In this document: one piece after another, positions 7,967 through 16,402 of the stretch
Numbering within the stretch: the first letter of the stretch is position 1
How the letters are laid out: every line of letters begins with the position of its first letter
Assembly (NCBI GenBank): GCA_902554355.1
Contig: CACDOC010000003.1
Location: 21,466-85,465, forward strand
Length of the DNA: 64,000 nt
Reading direction: 5' to 3'
Source of the DNA: an uncultured SAR86 cluster bacterium
Lineage (GTDB): Bacteria > Pseudomonadota > Gammaproteobacteria > Magnimaribacterales > Magnimaribacteraceae
Notes under the pieces: generated by a model
Told to the model about the DNA's origin: nothing
What the model saw: only the letters and a program-made list of their open reading frames with translations
The model's database searches: none
Position numbers and translations under genes: made by a program

Positions 7967-8872
7967 TTAATTTTTTTTATCAAATAATGGCTTGAACATT
8001 TCAGGAATAAAATCCGCTCTTGAATGATCTTCAATTCTTACACATTTATTATTCATCTTTCCTAGGCCTTCAATAGAAGTGTTTAAAATATCACCGTCTT
8101 TTAAAAATTTACCTTCCATCACTCCAACACCACCAGGCGTTCCTGTAAAAATAACATCACCTACATTTAAAGTTAGTATCTCGGATAAATAAGCAATAAT
8201 ATCCGGAACGTCAAAGATCAAATCATTCGTATTGTCACTTTGTCTCAGCTCATCATTAACTCTACATTCTATTAATAAACCCTTTTCAGCATCAACCAAG
8301 TCAGGAGAAACTAGAAAAGGACCCATTGGACCAAAAGTATCAAAGGATTTACCCAGATTAAACTGAGCTGGACTTGCTGTAAATTGGGTTGGTCTATCAG
8401 ATATATCCTGTCCAATACAAACTCCTGCTATATGACTCCAAGCTTCTGATTTTGAGATATTCTTACCTTCTTTACCTACAACAACAACCAATTCTGCTTC
8501 ATAGTCCACATAATTACTTCTCAACTCAATATCAGCAGTTGCCCCAACGAGACAAGTTGTGTGCTTGGTAAAAATCATAGGCGCCTCAGGAATTTGCATT
8601 CCAGATTCTTCGGCATGATTCCTATAATTTAACCCAACTGCATAGCAGTTTTTTGGCTCTGAAACCGGAGAATCAAAATTAACTTCATCAAGACTACCAG
8701 AAGCTTCGAAATTATTTAGATTTTCATTCAGATCATTTAGTTTATCAATTTGAAATAAGGCCTCCGAAGAAGAGGAACTAAAATCTCCTTCAGAAATTGA
8801 CTCTAAATCATAATAATGATCTTCTGATAACAATACTGCTCTTTTATTTATTGATCCTAGTTTAAATGACAT
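7967..8872 (-). CDS. Fumarylacetoacetate hydrolase (FAH) family enzyme
   Basis: A 301-residue protein with the FAH C-terminal fold. It shows NYRNHAEESG at 82-91, metal ligands E125 and E127 in VDYEAELVVVVG and D156 in GQDISDRP, the active-site K175 in GKSFDTFGP, and FTGTPGGVG. Family members hydrolyse C-C bonds of ring-fission products or act as isomerase, decarboxylase or hydratase on 2-oxo-diene acids (HpcE, MhpD-like, acylpyruvase). As first gene of the operon, behind a good AGGAG site, it probably handles the product of the extradiol dioxygenase. The divergent gene is an alpha/beta hydrolase. Confidence 0.87.
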   Translation of the reverse strand: MSFKLGSINKRAVLLSEDHYYDLESISEGDFSSSSSEALFQIDKLNDLNENLNNFEASGSLDEVNFDSPVSEPKNCYAVGLNYRNHAEESGMQIPEAPMIFTKHTTCLVGATADIELRSNYVDYEAELVVVVGKEGKNISKSEAWSHIAGVCIGQDISDRPTQFTASPAQFNLGKSFDTFGPMGPFLVSPDLVDAEKGLLIECRVNDELRQSDNTNDLIFDVPDIIAYLSEILTLNVGDVIFTGTPGGVGVMEGKFLKDGDILNTSIEGLGKMNNKCVRIEDHSRADFIPEMFKPLFDKKN

Positions 8873-8975
8873 CTTTTCTCCTAATTAATTTTATAATCCT
8901 GACATTAAGTGATCACAATACTTATTCTATTTTTATTAAAAAACTTTAATATGTTACCTCAATTTAATAAGCTCT

Positions 8976-9860
8976 ATGGAAAGAAAAACATTTATAAATA
9001 CGAATGGAGAAGATTTCTCGTATTTAGCGCATGAATCATCTGTAAGTAAATATAATTTTGTTTTTTTTCATGCCACAGGATTTAATGCAGAGACCTATCA
9101 GATATTATTTGAAAAGCTTTTAAGCTATTTTGGTGATCAAATTAGTATATATGCTCTAGATCAACGTGGACATGGCCTCTCAAAAGCAAAATCTGATCAT
9201 ACTCAATTAAAATCTTGGGATGTATTCGTAGATGATGGAATAGAATTTATAGACTCTATAAATGGACCTGTCATATGCTCAGGACATTCCATGGGTTCGA
9301 TAGTTGCCGCTAAAATTTCTTCTTTATACCCAAAAAAAGCCTCACATTTATTTATGGTAGAACCTGTTTTATATAGTCGTTGGGAATCGTTGAAATTTTC
9401 ATTAATGTCAAATTTGAAGATAAATAGAAAATTGGATGTAGCTTCTGGTGCTGCTAAAAGAAGAAGAGAATTTGAAAGTTTAGAATATGCACTTTCTTCC
9501 TATAAAGGCAGAGGTGCATTTGCAACTTGGGGCGATGAATGGATTTCAAGTTATTTAGCTGGAGGAACCGAAGAAGCTAAAGATGGAAATATTCAATTAA
9601 CCTGTGCTCCAGAATGGGAAAGCGCTACTTTTAGAGCTTCTTCGATGGATACCTGGAAATATCTAAAGAAAATCAGAATACCCTGTCAGGTAGTTTATGC
9701 AGAAGCCAGTCACACTTATTCGCCAACAGCAAGAATAGAAATAAGTAGATTGGGAAAAAACTGGAATTCTAAATGCTACGACGATGCCACACATTTCTTA
9801 CCTATGGAAAAGGCAGATTCTGTAACAGAAGATATAATTCGGTTTATTGAAGACTACTAA
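8976..9860 (+). CDS. Alpha/beta hydrolase
   Basis: A 294-residue alpha/beta-hydrolase fold protein. The nucleophile elbow is CSGHSMGSIV with S105, the oxyanion region is FHATGFNAETY, and the final His is probably that of DDATHFLPME. It is transcribed divergently from the FAH-family gene across about 100 AT-rich bases that must hold both promoters. C-C hydrolases of meta-cleavage pathways (MhpC/BphD) belong to this superfamily, so a pathway role is plausible, but the gene lies outside the operon. Its 3' end overlaps the convergent dehalogenase-like gene by 17 bases. Confidence 0.8.
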   Translation: MERKTFINTNGEDFSYLAHESSVSKYNFVFFHATGFNAETYQILFEKLLSYFGDQISIYALDQRGHGLSKAKSDHTQLKSWDVFVDDGIEFIDSINGPVICSGHSMGSIVAAKISSLYPKKASHLFMVEPVLYSRWESLKFSLMSNLKINRKLDVASGAAKRRREFESLEYALSSYKGRGAFATWGDEWISSYLAGGTEEAKDGNIQLTCAPEWESATFRASSMDTWKYLKKIRIPCQVVYAEASHTYSPTARIEISRLGKNWNSKCYDDATHFLPMEKADSVTEDIIRFIEDY

Positions 9861-10710
9861 TAAATTCATTTAGGGCGGATCCAATTTCATCTGCAGAATC
9901 TTCTTGGATGAAATGGTTGCCTTTAACAGTAATTTCCTTTTGGTTTTTCCAACTTCTCACAAACTCTCTTTGATCACCAGTCAAAATAGTGCCAGGGTCT
10001 GCATTGATAAAGAGTTTAGGAATTTCAGAATTTTTATGAAAATCAGCGTTTTTCGCCACTTCTTCTACAACTTCTTTTGGCTCTCCATCTAGAGGAATTT
10101 GTCTTGGCCAAGTAAGAGTAGGGCGTCTGTCTTCACCAGGATTTATAAAAGGTTTTATGTACTCTTCTTTTTCCTCATCTGAGTAGCCTGAAATTGAGTC
10201 ACCTAATAATATTCTTTCTACAAAGAAGTTTTTTTCAAGAACAAGCTCTTCACCTGCTTCAGATCTAAAAAGTCCAAATATCTTCGTTGCTGCATCTGGC
10301 CATTGATCCCAAGTGAGAGGCATTACTATGGCTTCCATATAGGTGATGGATTTGACTCTATTAGGATTTTCTCTTGCAAATTGAAATCCCATGGCAGAAC
10401 CCCAGTCATGAATAACTAAGTGTATTGAATCTCCTAGATTTAATTTATCCATCAAAGTGGTTAAATACTCATATTGACCATGATATTTGTAACCTGGATT
10501 ATTTTCCCCATCTAATTTATCAGAATCTCCCATTCCTATAAGGTCGGGTATAACTACTCTATTTGTATCTTCTACATGGGGAGCAATGTTTCTCCATAAG
10601 TATGAGGAAGTAGGATTCCCATGAAGAAAGAGTACGGTATCACCAGTGCCTTCATCAATGTATGCCATTTGTTTCCCACTTACATCTGTAAACTTTTTGT
10701 CATATTTCAT
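9844..10710 (-). CDS. Haloalkane dehalogenase-like alpha/beta hydrolase
   Basis: A 288-residue alpha/beta hydrolase with the residue set of haloalkane dehalogenases rather than serine esterases. The nucleophile is D102 in VIHDWGSAMG, halide-stabilising residues would be N32 (LHGNPTSSYLW) and W103, the acid E126 (TYMEAIVMP) and the base H266 (KGNHFIQED). This is the HLD-II (LinB/DhaA) layout. The known reaction is hydrolysis of a carbon-halogen bond to an alcohol plus halide. It is last in a minus-strand operon of acyl-CoA and SDR genes. Activity on halogenated compounds is inferred from these residues; natural marine substrates of the family are poorly known. Confidence 0.85.
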   Translation of the reverse strand: MKYDKKFTDVSGKQMAYIDEGTGDTVLFLHGNPTSSYLWRNIAPHVEDTNRVVIPDLIGMGDSDKLDGENNPGYKYHGQYEYLTTLMDKLNLGDSIHLVIHDWGSAMGFQFARENPNRVKSITYMEAIVMPLTWDQWPDAATKIFGLFRSEAGEELVLEKNFFVERILLGDSISGYSDEEKEEYIKPFINPGEDRRPTLTWPRQIPLDGEPKEVVEEVAKNADFHKNSEIPKLFINADPGTILTGDQREFVRSWKNQKEITVKGNHFIQEDSADEIGSALNEFISSLQ

Positions 10711-10727
10711 TTGTTTATTAATTTTGA

Positions 10728-12212
10728 TTAAACGTAATTAGGAGGCGCTGTATATCCTCCTATCTCTTCAGCTATCAGTCTTGCAAATTCGATTGTTTTA
10801 TAATCTTGAAATGCACCACTCACAGCTTGAACACCTATTGGTAAACCGTCGCTTGATGGACCTGTTGGGAAAACAGTACTGGGTAAATACGAGTTAACGA
10901 TTATGCCCGACCAGAAGATTTGTTGAAAATAGGGTTGTTCTTGATTGTTTACCATCAAAGTTCTTTCACTAAATTTTCTTTGATCATGTTCAAAAGCAGT
11001 TACTGCCATTTGAGGGCAAAGTAAAATATCCCACTCTTCAAAGAATTCTTTCCAAGCTATCTTTAATTTTTCTCTTTGATAGTTAGCTTTAAGCCAGTTA
11101 GCGTGAGATAAAACGGCTCCCCTAGCTGATGCCGCTTCGAATAGTGCAGTTTTATCTCCTAGAACTGCCGCATCGGAAGTCATTTTGGATTCATCTAATT
11201 CTTCTACCATTTTTTGTATTTTAGCTCGCTCTTCATCTCCCATACCTGCAGCCATTACTGACTGTAGAAGTAATTGATAGTTTGCGTGTGCAAAAGTAGG
11301 GTCAAAATTTGGTCTAGCATCAAAAGAAACTTTTGCACCTAGTTTGGCTAACGTTTCTCCTACTTGAGTTGTTCTTTCTTCTATTTCATTAGAGACAGGA
11401 GCTACTTCATCTGTTGCCCAAACAGCAACTTTTAATTCTTTTAAGCTTTTAAAATTTGGTTTAGGTAGTTGCAGCTTCCAGCCCGTTGCTTCTCTTTCTG
11501 CAGGCCCTGCCATTATATCTAGGGCGCATTTCAAGTCTTCCGCGCTTCTTGCCAAGGGACCACATACTGATAGATCTGAATCAGGAACATTGGAAATTAA
11601 TTCATGTCCTGTTTGAGGAATTATTCCATGTGTGGGTTTGTGTCCATAAACTCCACAAAAATGTGCAGGATTTCTAATCGAACCTCCGATATCAGAACCA
11701 GCTTCTAATCCTGTAAAACCCGCAGCTAAAGCAGCTGCACTTCCTCCTGATGAACCACCCGGGATTCTTTCCAAATTCCAAGGATTATTTGTAGTTCCAT
11801 AAATTGAATTAAAACTTTGGAAATCAGCTAGATCTAAGGGAACATTAGTTTTTCCCATGAAATGAGCTCCCGCTTCTCTAAATCTTCTTACCGCTAAACC
11901 ATCTGATTTTGCTGTATTCTCTTTAAAAGCTTCATTTCCCCAAGTAGTTTTTTGTCCTTCTATAGCATAGGACTCTTTTATGGTCATCGGGATTCCATGT
12001 AACGGTCCTAAATCCTCACCTTTAGATAACGCATTATCTGCTTTTTCAGCATCCTGAATTGCTTTTTCAAACATTTTTACAACCACAGAGTTGATGTCTC
12101 CATCAAACTTTTCAATTCGATCAATATACATTTGGGTAAGTTCTTTTGAGCTTACTTCTTTTGATTTAATTTTTTTTGCTAATTCAGTAGCTGATAATTG
12201 ATAAATTTCCAT
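10728..12212 (-). CDS. Amidase signature family hydrolase
   Basis: A 494-residue amidase with the Ser-Ser-Lys triad: K79 (PMTIKESYA), S154 in PGGSSGGSAAALAAG and the nucleophile S178 in GSDIGGSIRNPA, with the family's spacing of 24 residues between the two serines. It hydrolyses an amide or possibly an ester. GatA is less likely because no gatB or gatC is adjacent and the context is catabolic. It is two bases from the upstream SDR, in the operon headed by the SDR at 15.5-16.3 kb. No signal peptide is present. The substrate is unknown. Confidence 0.87.
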   Translation of the reverse strand: MEIYQLSATELAKKIKSKEVSSKELTQMYIDRIEKFDGDINSVVVKMFEKAIQDAEKADNALSKGEDLGPLHGIPMTIKESYAIEGQKTTWGNEAFKENTAKSDGLAVRRFREAGAHFMGKTNVPLDLADFQSFNSIYGTTNNPWNLERIPGGSSGGSAAALAAGFTGLEAGSDIGGSIRNPAHFCGVYGHKPTHGIIPQTGHELISNVPDSDLSVCGPLARSAEDLKCALDIMAGPAEREATGWKLQLPKPNFKSLKELKVAVWATDEVAPVSNEIEERTTQVGETLAKLGAKVSFDARPNFDPTFAHANYQLLLQSVMAAGMGDEERAKIQKMVEELDESKMTSDAAVLGDKTALFEAASARGAVLSHANWLKANYQREKLKIAWKEFFEEWDILLCPQMAVTAFEHDQRKFSERTLMVNNQEQPYFQQIFWSGIIVNSYLPSTVFPTGPSSDGLPIGVQAVSGAFQDYKTIEFARLIAEEIGGYTAPPNYV

Positions 12213-12214
12213 GT

Positions 12215-12997
12215 TTAATCATCTCCCGGTTTCCAATCTTCATATCTTTCCTGGAGCCTTTGCATTCCGGAGATCCATCTATCTCTATCATTGCCTTTCC
12301 GAGAAACGTATTCCAAAACTTCGGCATGAGGTGTTACTAAGAAACGTTCTTTTTCAATAGCATCTAAAACATCTGCTGCTGCAACTTCAGGTTCAATCAT
12401 TCCATCTACACCAGCAACTCCTGCTCCTTGTGCGGTCATTGCTGTTCTCACAGCTTGAGGACAAAGACATGAAACACCTATACCTTTATTGCCATAGGTA
12501 ATTTTAAGCCATTCAGCAAAACTTACCGCTGCTGCTTTAGTTACAGAATAACCGGCTGAACCAATTTGTGTCAGAAGACCTGCTGCAGACGAAGTACTCA
12601 TTAAATAACCTTCACCACGTTCTAACATTTGTGGCAAGACATGCTTAGCTGCAAATATATGAGATTGAACATTTACTTCCCATATATTTTGCCAATCTGA
12701 AGTTTCTACTTCAAAAAATCCAGGCACACCCCCAATCCCAGCATTTGAGCAGAAAATATCAATACCACTTGATAAAGAATCTGCTTCTTTGATTACATTG
12801 ATTATGTCGTCTTCAAGACCTACATTAGCTTGAACCGCTAATCCTCCAATAGAATCTGCAGTATCTTTTGCTCCTTCTAGGTTCATGTCCACGCAAACCA
12901 CTGATTCCGCTTCAGCGTCATTGAAGGCTTCGCATAGTGCTTTTCCTATTCCACTAGCGGCACCAGTTACAACTACTCTTTTCCCTTTTACTTGCAT
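12215..12997 (-). CDS. SDR-family oxidoreductase
   Basis: A 260-residue classical SDR: TGAASGIGKAL at the cofactor turn, VVCVDMN with an Asp that favours NAD over NADP, SNAGIGG, catalytic Ser in STSSAAG and YSVTK as YxxxK. Its ATG overlaps the stop of the acyl-CoA synthetase gene (TAATG), so the two are coupled. The C-terminus (WKPGDD) lacks the usual DGG ending, as in some fatty-acid and steroid SDRs. It probably oxidises a hydroxy intermediate of the activated substrate. Confidence 0.88.
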   Translation of the reverse strand: MQVKGKRVVVTGAASGIGKALCEAFNDAEAESVVCVDMNLEGAKDTADSIGGLAVQANVGLEDDIINVIKEADSLSSGIDIFCSNAGIGGVPGFFEVETSDWQNIWEVNVQSHIFAAKHVLPQMLERGEGYLMSTSSAAGLLTQIGSAGYSVTKAAAVSFAEWLKITYGNKGIGVSCLCPQAVRTAMTAQGAGVAGVDGMIEPEVAAADVLDAIEKERFLVTPHAEVLEYVSRKGNDRDRWISGMQRLQERYEDWKPGDD

Positions 12998-14706
12998 TAA
13001 TCTAACCCTAATTCTTTTATGGCTTCTTCCCTCATTAGTTTTTTCGCTGTTTTACCAGAAGCAATTCTTGGTAATTCATCTTCTTGGAACCACATGCGTT
13101 CAGGAATTTTAAACTTAGCTATTTTTCCATCCAAGAAAGATGATAATTCAGCTTCATTCAAAGTTTGTCCTGGTTTAAGAGCAATTCTAGTAACTAGGCT
13201 TTCCCCTAAACGCTCATCAGGTATTCCAAATACAGAGGCTTCCGCAACAGCTGGATGCTCAGCAATCACGCCTTCAATCTCTAAACAAGCAATGTTTTCT
13301 CCTCCTCTAATGACAATGTCTTTAATTCGGTCTTTAATGAAAACAAAACCATCTTCATCAACGCAACCCACATCGCCACTTCTGAACCAGCCTTCGGAAT
13401 CCATAGCTTCTTTAGTTGCTTCCTCATTTTTCCAATAACATCTAAAATTAGAAGCAGACCTAATAGCTACTTCACCCAATTCACCGGTTTCTACTTCATT
13501 ACCTTCTTCATCTAAAATTTTAATTTCATGAACTAAAGGGGTAGGGAATCCCGCAGAATCAGGTTTACTGTAAAGAAGTTTTCCGCTTGCGTTTGTTCCA
13601 GCAGCATTCGTTTCAGTTAATCCATATCCAACACCAGCCGCTTTAGTTGGGTGATTTTTTTCTTGATCCTTAATTTGTTCAGGTGGTCTAGCGGCTCCAC
13701 CACCACTTAACATGGCTAAGCTTGAAACATCTATATCTGGGTTTTCTTCACTGGTTCTCAATATGTCTTGATTCATTGTAGGCACGCCAGAGAAGGAAGT
13801 GACTTTATATTTTTCAATGAGTTCAATTGCCTTGAGAGGGTCCCATTTATACATCAGAACCATTTTTGTTGCTGACAATAAAGACAACAGAAAATTAGAA
13901 TGGGAACCGGTTACATGAAATAAAGGAACGGCTGCTAGAGTGCATGGTTTTTCCGGTTGCGGAAAGGTCGGACCATCACTTTCTAAACTTCCTGCTAATG
14001 TAGCGAGGAATGCCCAAGCTACTGGTGTATTTATAATTGATCTATGAGTAGCAACAACTCCTTTAGGGTATCCAGTACTTCCTGATGTATACATGATGCT
14101 AGCATCATCTTCAGGGCCAACTTCAACCACAGGAAAGCTTTCTTTAGGTTCTACTACTTCATCAAAATTAACAGCATTTTCATATGCACTTGCATCGCAA
14201 CGAACAGCTATTCTTGGTATGTCTTCAACAAAACCTTTAAGTCTTTCAAGTCTCTCATCGTCTCCAATAAATAGCTTAGATTCACTATGAGTAATGCCAT
14301 AATCTAATTCTTCACCTTGCCACCAAGAATTTAATGGAACTGCAATAGCGCCTATCGAAGTAACCGCCATATAACTATATATCCATTCTGGATAGTTTCT
14401 CATGGAAAAAGAAACTGAATCCCCTTTCTCTATGTTATATGTTTCTTGCAAAACATGAGCTAGACCAGCAGCTTTATTTAGGACCTCTTGGTAACTATAC
14501 GACTCATCTTCATAAGCTAAAAAGTCCCATTCACCATGAATTAAAGCAAATTGAAAATATTCACCCAAAGTTTTTGGGGCACTAGCAAAGGTGTTATAAG
14601 TATTTCCTCTAATTGTTTCTTCTTTTAATTCGAATAAGCCTTCTTTAGTGAGTTCTTTAGCTAAAGATTCTCGGTTTTCTTTTTTTAAAAATTCGTCTAC
14701 ATGCAT
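12997..14706 (-). CDS. AMP-dependent acyl-CoA synthetase/ligase
   Basis: A 569-residue ANL-superfamily enzyme. The P-loop-like motif is SIMYTSGSTGYPKGV, the adenylate motif is GYGLTETNAAG, the hinge region is WFRSGDVGCVDEDGF and the C-terminal catalytic lysine lies in RIASGKTAKK. It activates a carboxylic acid as acyl-AMP and then acyl-CoA in the cytoplasm. Neighbouring crotonase and SDR genes on the same strand supply the rest of a beta-oxidation-like sequence. Length suits fatty-acid or aromatic-acid ligases; the acid itself cannot be named. Confidence 0.9.
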   Translation of the reverse strand: MHVDEFLKKENRESLAKELTKEGLFELKEETIRGNTYNTFASAPKTLGEYFQFALIHGEWDFLAYEDESYSYQEVLNKAAGLAHVLQETYNIEKGDSVSFSMRNYPEWIYSYMAVTSIGAIAVPLNSWWQGEELDYGITHSESKLFIGDDERLERLKGFVEDIPRIAVRCDASAYENAVNFDEVVEPKESFPVVEVGPEDDASIMYTSGSTGYPKGVVATHRSIINTPVAWAFLATLAGSLESDGPTFPQPEKPCTLAAVPLFHVTGSHSNFLLSLLSATKMVLMYKWDPLKAIELIEKYKVTSFSGVPTMNQDILRTSEENPDIDVSSLAMLSGGGAARPPEQIKDQEKNHPTKAAGVGYGLTETNAAGTNASGKLLYSKPDSAGFPTPLVHEIKILDEEGNEVETGELGEVAIRSASNFRCYWKNEEATKEAMDSEGWFRSGDVGCVDEDGFVFIKDRIKDIVIRGGENIACLEIEGVIAEHPAVAEASVFGIPDERLGESLVTRIALKPGQTLNEAELSSFLDGKIAKFKIPERMWFQEDELPRIASGKTAKKLMREEAIKELGLD

Positions 14707-14707
14707 T

Positions 14708-15526
14708 TTACTTTCCTGTAAATTTGGCCTCTCTCTTTTCTACAAAGTGAGCGACACCTTCTTTAAAATCCTCTGATCCAAAACTATCTAGCATTGCTTG
14801 CATAGAGCTCTCAAGATTCTCGCTGATCGTTTCTCCTTGTGCATTGTATATTTGCTCTTTCATGATCCTTAGCGATCTAGGGGAGACATTTTTAGCTAAA
14901 TCTTTAGCGTACTCTAAAACAGCATCATCAAATTCTGATTCAGAGAAAGTTTTATTAACTATTCCCATCTGCTCAGCTTCTTCCGCTGTAAATTTTCTTG
15001 AAGAGAATAAAATATCATTTGCCCTTGCTATTCCAACTAACCTAGGAAGTATCCAACCGACACCCCATTCAGCTATTAGCCCTCTTTTTGAAAAAGCGCT
15101 TGAAAATACTGCTCCTTCTTTAGCAAACCTTATATCTGCGTAAAGAGCCATGATGAATCCGACTCCTGCTGCAGGACCATTTATAGCAGCAATAATGGGT
15201 TTAGGAACTGTAGGGAAGTAGCTAAACCCTCCATCAAAACCTTTGACTCCATTTGTAGCATAGTTTCTTTCTTCTGCTTCTAACTGAGATCCTTGGGACT
15301 CTCCTTGACTTGTCGCTGCAAGACCATCCATGTCAGCACCTGCACAAAAGCCTCTTCCAGCTCCAGTAACTATGATCACTTTCACTTCATCATCTTTAGC
15401 TGCATCGTCTAGTTTTTCTTTTAGACCAGCCCTGATTTCATCATTGACTGCGTTAAGTCTGTCAGGCCTATTTAATGTAACAATCGCTACACCTTCTTTT
15501 TTTTCTAATAAAACTGCATTATTCAT
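14708..15526 (-). CDS. Enoyl-CoA hydratase/isomerase family protein
   Basis: A 272-residue crotonase-fold protein: NRPDRLNAV, GRGFCAGADMDG for the oxyanion hole and AAGVGFIMALYADI at the second conserved block. The first ECH glutamate is replaced by a hydrophobic residue. An acidic residue occurs in GLIAEWG, where PaaG and delta-isomerases have GLxPD. This fits an enoyl-CoA isomerase or PaaG-like enzyme better than a simple hydratase. It lies between the operon's first SDR and the acyl-CoA synthetase. Confidence 0.86.
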   Translation of the reverse strand: MNNAVLLEKKEGVAIVTLNRPDRLNAVNDEIRAGLKEKLDDAAKDDEVKVIIVTGAGRGFCAGADMDGLAATSQGESQGSQLEAEERNYATNGVKGFDGGFSYFPTVPKPIIAAINGPAAGVGFIMALYADIRFAKEGAVFSSAFSKRGLIAEWGVGWILPRLVGIARANDILFSSRKFTAEEAEQMGIVNKTFSESEFDDAVLEYAKDLAKNVSPRSLRIMKEQIYNAQGETISENLESSMQAMLDSFGSEDFKEGVAHFVEKREAKFTGK

Positions 15527-15540
15527 ATTTATCTCCTTTA

Positions 15541-16305
15541 TTAAGCTGTAGAGCCTCCGTCTATCACTAAAGTATGACCATTTACAAAGGTCCCTGCTTG
15601 GGAAGCTAAAAATACAGCAGCTCCTCCTATTTCATCAGGTTCTCCAATTCTCCTTAGAGGGCAGCCAGCTGTTGATGCTTTAAGAATTTCAGGATTTTCC
15701 CATAACGCTCTTGCGAAGTCTGTTTTAAAGAGACCAGGCGCTATTGCATTGGTTCTTACGTTATGAGGTCCAAATTCTGCAGCTAAATTCTTAACCAACA
15801 TGATATCTGCTGCTTTAGAAATATTGTAGGTACCAATCACCGTGCTTGATTGTAAGCCGCCTATAGAGGAAACAATAATTATGCTTCCATCTTTTCTTTC
15901 GGTCATTTCAGGAATAACCATTTGGCATAGCAGATGATTACTTTTGATGTTGTTGTTCATAACCTTATCAAAAGCTTCTTCAGGTATGTCCATCATGGAA
16001 CCAAAGAAGGGATTAGTAGCTGCGTTACAAACCAATATATCGATCTTGCCTAATTGCGCTCGAGTTTCGTCAACTAGCATTTGAAGAGCTGTCTGATCAG
16101 AAATATTGCATGGAATAACTATTGCTCCTCCTTCTTCGCCCTCGCAAGCTTCATTAATTTCATTAGCAACTATTTCACAAGCATCTACTTTACGACTAGA
16201 TACAACCACTTTTGCTCCATGTAGAGCCATCTGCATAGCAATTGATTTTCCAATCCCTTTTGAAGATCCAGTAATAATTGCCGTTTTTCCTTTTAAATCA
16301 AACAT
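15541..16305 (-). CDS. SDR-family oxidoreductase (3-oxoacyl reductase-like)
   Basis: A 254-residue classical SDR and first gene of the operon that runs to 9844. Motifs are TGSSKGIGKSIA, CNAATN (an unusual form of NNAG), the catalytic Ser in IIVSSIGG, YNISK as YxxxK, and NGHTLVIDGG at the C-terminus. A good Shine-Dalgarno sequence (GGGAG) precedes the ATG. It resembles 2,4-dienoyl-CoA reductase-like or 3-hydroxyacyl-CoA dehydrogenase-like SDRs, which would complement the ligase and crotonase. The exact reaction is uncertain. Confidence 0.88.
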   Translation of the reverse strand: MFDLKGKTAIITGSSKGIGKSIAMQMALHGAKVVVSSRKVDACEIVANEINEACEGEEGGAIVIPCNISDQTALQMLVDETRAQLGKIDILVCNAATNPFFGSMMDIPEEAFDKVMNNNIKSNHLLCQMVIPEMTERKDGSIIIVSSIGGLQSSTVIGTYNISKAADIMLVKNLAAEFGPHNVRTNAIAPGLFKTDFARALWENPEILKASTAGCPLRRIGEPDEIGGAAVFLASQAGTFVNGHTLVIDGGSTA

Positions 16306-16402
16306 AAATTCTCCCTAGTAATAGCAAGCAGTCTACTCTAGATTCTTTCTAGAAAAAATACTTAAACGAACAAAAAGATTAGACTTTTGATAAAATTCTT
16401 TA

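Noticed and set aside
10728..12212. GatA subunit of the tRNA amidotransferase
   Set aside because: It has the same amidase signature, but no gatB or gatC is adjacent and it lies within a catabolic operon.
13019..13438. 139-codon plus-strand frame opposite the acyl-CoA synthetase
   Set aside because: Antisense to a well-conserved enzyme with all its motifs; Ser/Pro-rich translation typical of a reverse-strand shadow.
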